NCBI GenBank assembly: GCA_963854835.1 | Contig: OY978527.1 | Coordinates: forward strand, 29,740,047-29,804,046 | Length of the DNA: 64,000 nt | DNA from: Megamerina dolium | Taxonomy: Eukaryota > Arthropoda > Insecta > Diptera > Megamerinidae | Direction of reading: 5' to 3' | Part shown: one piece after another, positions 60,401 through 64,000 of the stretch | How positions within the stretch are numbered: position 1 is the first letter of the stretch | How the letters are laid out: each line of letters begins with the position of its first letter | Program-made: the position numbers and the translations under genes | The notes under the pieces: generated by a model | What the model saw: the letters and a program-made list of their open reading frames with translations, nothing else | Database searches by the model: none | What the model was told of the DNA's origin: nothing

Positions 60401-62657
60401 TACATAAAATTCATTGTTGTCGCAATCACTACATTAAAATTGCATTGTAGCTAAGGTTTAAATTCATTTTGAGGCTTCTTGTTTGTGTTCATTTTCTTTA
60501 TTTATTATTTTTTGTTTTTTTTTTTGTTCTCTCTTTCGTTCGTTCTTGCTTTTCATTGTATCCGCAGTCACAATACATTGTTGTACATGCAATATGCAAT
60601 AAAACGCAAGTAATATCCGTACTTGAGGCTCTTACAAATAAATACATTTAAGCGGAAGAATTTCTATGTGAATTCCACTACATAGTACTATCGCTGCTGT
60701 ATTGCTGTTGTTGCTATTCTTGCTACTAAATAAGCACATCTACGTATATACTGCTATTGTTGGCCGCACGAGTATGTAAACATCATCACTTGGATGGTTA
60801 GTTCATTCTTTAATCTGTACGAGTACAATACGTCATGTAGAGGTAGAGAGAGAGAGAGAGGGAAAAAGAGAAAGCGGCAAAATAAAATGCTGGTTTAAGA
60901 ATAGACAATGCTTACAACAAGTTGATTGTCAATTCAAAGGAATAACTTGAAATGTTTTACTTTGTTGTTTTTAGAATATATCGTGCATATCTGCCTACCA
61001 TTTCAAAATGTTTTCTGTCTGCCTGTATGTCTACAGTTGCATGTCCACATGCTAGACTCAATTTACGTAAAATGTCCTTGTGTTCTATTTATTCAGCAAT
61101 TTCCATTGAAATCATCTCTTTGCTTGTATAATGTTAATTTGATGCAAAATTTCCAGTGACCAATCAATCAATTCGGTATGTTGTTTTTTTTTTAAATTTG
61201 TGGTTGCTTTATTTAAATGAATGTTTTAGTACGAAATAATTTTTTTTACGTTCTTATTCAAAGTTGGTATCAGCATGTATGAGAAAAATTTATTTGAAAC
61301 ACGTGTTTTTCTAATAGCCCACAATTCAGTGGACAAACGTTCTCTCTCCGTCAGTGTCAGATACGTCTGAATAATATACATATGAGTTGTATAGCCAAAA
61401 TGCCCAAAAAAAACCCCTTCTAATCGTGTAAATTAATATTAGGAAGAAAATGGGATCGTACATTCACTCTATCGTTAGGGATGTATGCAGACATCCTGCG
61501 ACCAATTCTCCAACTCAGATGAAAAGCCCTAAATGAGGACTAAATGTAAGTGATATGAAAGTAATCCAAAGATCTATTCATTCGCAGCAGAGTCTCTGAA
61601 CATTCTTTTGCACCTGATCCCGATAGATCTTTCGATTGTAAATACATTAACTATCAGCGCTTTAGGACTTTGGTGAGCTATCCATTCGAACGAGACCACC
61701 ACTATACTCATATCGGAAAGGCAACGAATGACTTATAAACCCTCTTACATAATAGCTGTTGTGGTATTCAACAATTAAACAAATAATAGACAGTGCTCTC
61801 ACCCTCCTAGAGAGAATGAAGTACCAGTATGAAATCGGCATATCTATCTACTTCGAACCGGAAGATCTTGCTATGAGGAAAGCATGTCGGAAGGATGTTG
61901 ATATCAAATCATACTTTTAAAACCATCGATGCCATTTTAACAGAGAGTCAAGCCTCGATCATGGCCCATGATTCGAACATCGTGGACATCGAAATGAGGT
62001 GGCGGATGAACGTGATGGAACACAATCTCAGTCTGTAATTCACAGAATAAATCCAACAAGAGATGAAAAGACATAATGGGTTTGGCAGATGCAATTATGT
62101 CGTGGAAGAAATTATAACAAATAATTAACAAAAATCGGAAATAGGAACTCAGTGCGACTGCAGCTATTTGAAGAGTATGCAGCCGGGATAGGCATTCCAC
62201 ACAACATATTCTGCCGATGATGTAAATATCCAGCACTGTCGAGTGCGAAATCAGTCCGATATACATTCGAATGATCTACAGCACTATTTAAATCAAACGA
62301 AATGGCTATAAATCGTTTGAGCACAAAAAGGATGAACTGTAATTTTAAACAGCTTTCTCATTGCATTGCATCTTTTGATTGAGCTCTTCGTATATGATAA
62401 TAAAATGTCTAAAGAATGAATGCTTTCTAATCTTTTAATGGATATTCAATATCATATATCGGCAACTCTTTATAAAAATAATCAGATTAAAGTTATTCTA
62501 TAGACTTAAGAGGGCAAAACTCAAATCTAGCCTCAAAATTTTGCTAGCTTTATTCCAAAAATTATCCCAATGTAACCTTTGTGCCTTACGAATCTTACGA
62601 ATGCTCCTCAGTATTCCTCAATCCGTATTGAAATTAAAACACAACTATTTACCTTTT
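60401..62657. other. Non-coding stretch
   Basis: (AG)n near 60845-60862. Overlapping minus-strand frames at 61.94-62.32 kb look like a frame-shifted decayed coding sequence (for example TDFALDSAGYLHHRQ), but I cannot assign it. No other gene recognised. Confidence 0.4.
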
Positions 62658-63962
62658 TATACCCTGCATAATGCAATATACAAGGAATATTCATTTCGGT
62701 CAGATATTTGTGTCCACTTGAAGGAATCTCCGGAGATATGAACATAGATATATATTCGTGATCAGCGTCGCTTAAATTTTCGATTTAACGATGTCCGTCC
62801 GTCCGTCTGTCTGTCTGTCACCTGGCTGGGTCGCACGATAACTTGAGTAAATATTGAGCGATTTCGACGAAATTTGGCACAAGTAACCTATGATCCAAGG
62901 GTACGGAGGGGATATTGATATTGGGCATGATCGGTCAATAGCCACGCCCACACCAAGCATTCAAAGCGACTAACCTCGGAATTTTCAAAATCTTTAACTT
63001 GCTATAACTCACATAATATACCACTTGGGACAACAATATTTGGCACATAGAGTTATATTATACTATTATATAACCTCGCCAAAAGTGGGTGAGCCACGCC
63101 TACTTTTTAGCGTAGCTCCCATACAAAGTGTCTGTACTTCTTTTAAATTGAAACAGCTGTAACTTCTACAATCTTCTGTCCAGAATAACCATAATTGACA
63201 CTTACATTAACATGGTAGTCGGAAATAATATGGCAGAAAATCAGTGTACTACGCCCACTTCTTATTGGGGCTCCCATACAAAGTTTAAGAAATTAAACAA
63301 AAATGTTAACCGCGATAACTTACAAACTATTCAGCGTAGAACAACCAAATGGGCCAGCCACGCCCATTGTTTATAGTGGCTTCCATACAGAATGACTGAA
63401 TTTCTTTTAAATTGAGATAGCTGCAGCTTCTTCAATCTTCTGCCTAGAACAATCATCATTAATACTTAGGTTAATATGGTAGTTGAACATAATCTGGCAA
63501 AAAATCAACATGCCACTCCCACTTCTCAATTAGGATTCCATACAAATTTGCTAAAATTTTAAAAAATTGAATCCGCTATAACTTACGAATTTTTTTTATA
63601 ACTTACGAACTATTCAACGTAGGACAAACAAATTTAAGGTGTGGATTAATATTGAAAAATTAATTGCATTTACAAGAAAGAGGTAAGCCACGCCAACTCT
63701 TTATATAGCTCCCATACTAAGTCCCGGAATTATCTTAAAAACCTCCTTTAAATTATCCCTTTTAGAACTCTCATAACATACAAAGTACTTCGTCAAAGTC
63801 AATCATTTTTCGGGTGTAAATTAGTAGCATATGCAAAAATTGTTTTTCAAAAAGTGGAAATAAAAGAAAAAGATGGATATTCGAGTAAACTTTTTATATA
63901 TATATCTACATATGCAGGGTATAATTTGGTCGGCCCCAGCCGACTGTAAGGAGATTTTTTAA
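62658..63962 (+). repeat. Interspersed repeat, copy 2
   Basis: Same start TATACCCTGCAT, (CCGT)n run near 62795-62818, and the same end with ATGCAGGGTATA and the GTCGGCcccaGCCGAC tail as copy 1 at 24.78-26.42 kb. It has two internal units (TTTTAAATTGA at about 63140 and 63405) where copy 1 has three, which accounts for most of the ~340-bp length difference. Confidence 0.8.
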
Positions 63963-64000
63963 ATTTGCAGCTAAAGTAAAAATCATAATACCTTCTGTCT

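Overview
This is AT-rich eukaryotic DNA from a dipteran, most likely a tephritid fruit fly (Bactrocera, Zeugodacus or Ceratitis type). The pointers are many DD41D 'rosa'-type mariner copies (a lineage known from Ceratitis and other tephritids), long (TA)n tracts, jockey and RTE LINEs, and genes with short GT-AG introns. There are no bacterial-type operons. The window is mostly intergenic and transposon-derived. The only convincing host genes are a small family on the minus strand.

Layout. From 1 to 14.9 kb there is gene-poor DNA with transposon pieces: a DD41D relic, an internally deleted mariner (5211-5751), a 5'-truncated RTE LINE with a clean 15-bp target-site duplication (7200-7765), a possible solo LTR, tRNA-derived SINEs, and a fold-back mariner derivative (10.69-11.16 kb). 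From 14.9 to 19.45 kb lies a jockey-clade LINE with two intact overlapping ORFs, a polyadenylation signal and a poly(A) tail. From 19.5 to 26.4 kb there are RTE relics and the first copy of a 1.3-1.6 kb interspersed repeat bounded by TATACCCTGCAT / ATGCAGGGTATA and built of ~300-bp internal units. A second full copy ends the window (62.66-63.96 kb).

From 27 to 46.5 kb lies a tandemly duplicated cluster. Three apparently intact genes (28.6-30.1, 36.7-37.2, 45.9-46.5 kb) and one pseudogene (31.5-32.0 kb) encode a secreted protein of about 135 residues that resembles a divergent RR-type insect cuticle protein. Each has a 21-nt first exon, a 143-nt second exon (signal peptide) and a third exon of about 245 nt; in the pseudogene the third exon is only partly preserved. 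Flanking blocks are repeated between the genes, so their transposons can be dated against empty sites: two DD41D elements, a nearly intact DD34D mariner, an unclassified ~500-bp insert, and an almost intact RTE LINE (42.6-45.7 kb) with a single frameshift sitting between two (TA)n tracts.

From 46.5 to 62.6 kb the DNA again lacks recognisable genes. It holds DD41D, mariner, RTE and SINE relics, a short DD41D-like non-autonomous element (60.11-60.40 kb) and simple repeats. Exon boundaries, frameshifts and repeat alignments were read by eye. Family assignments rest on motifs, not searches.
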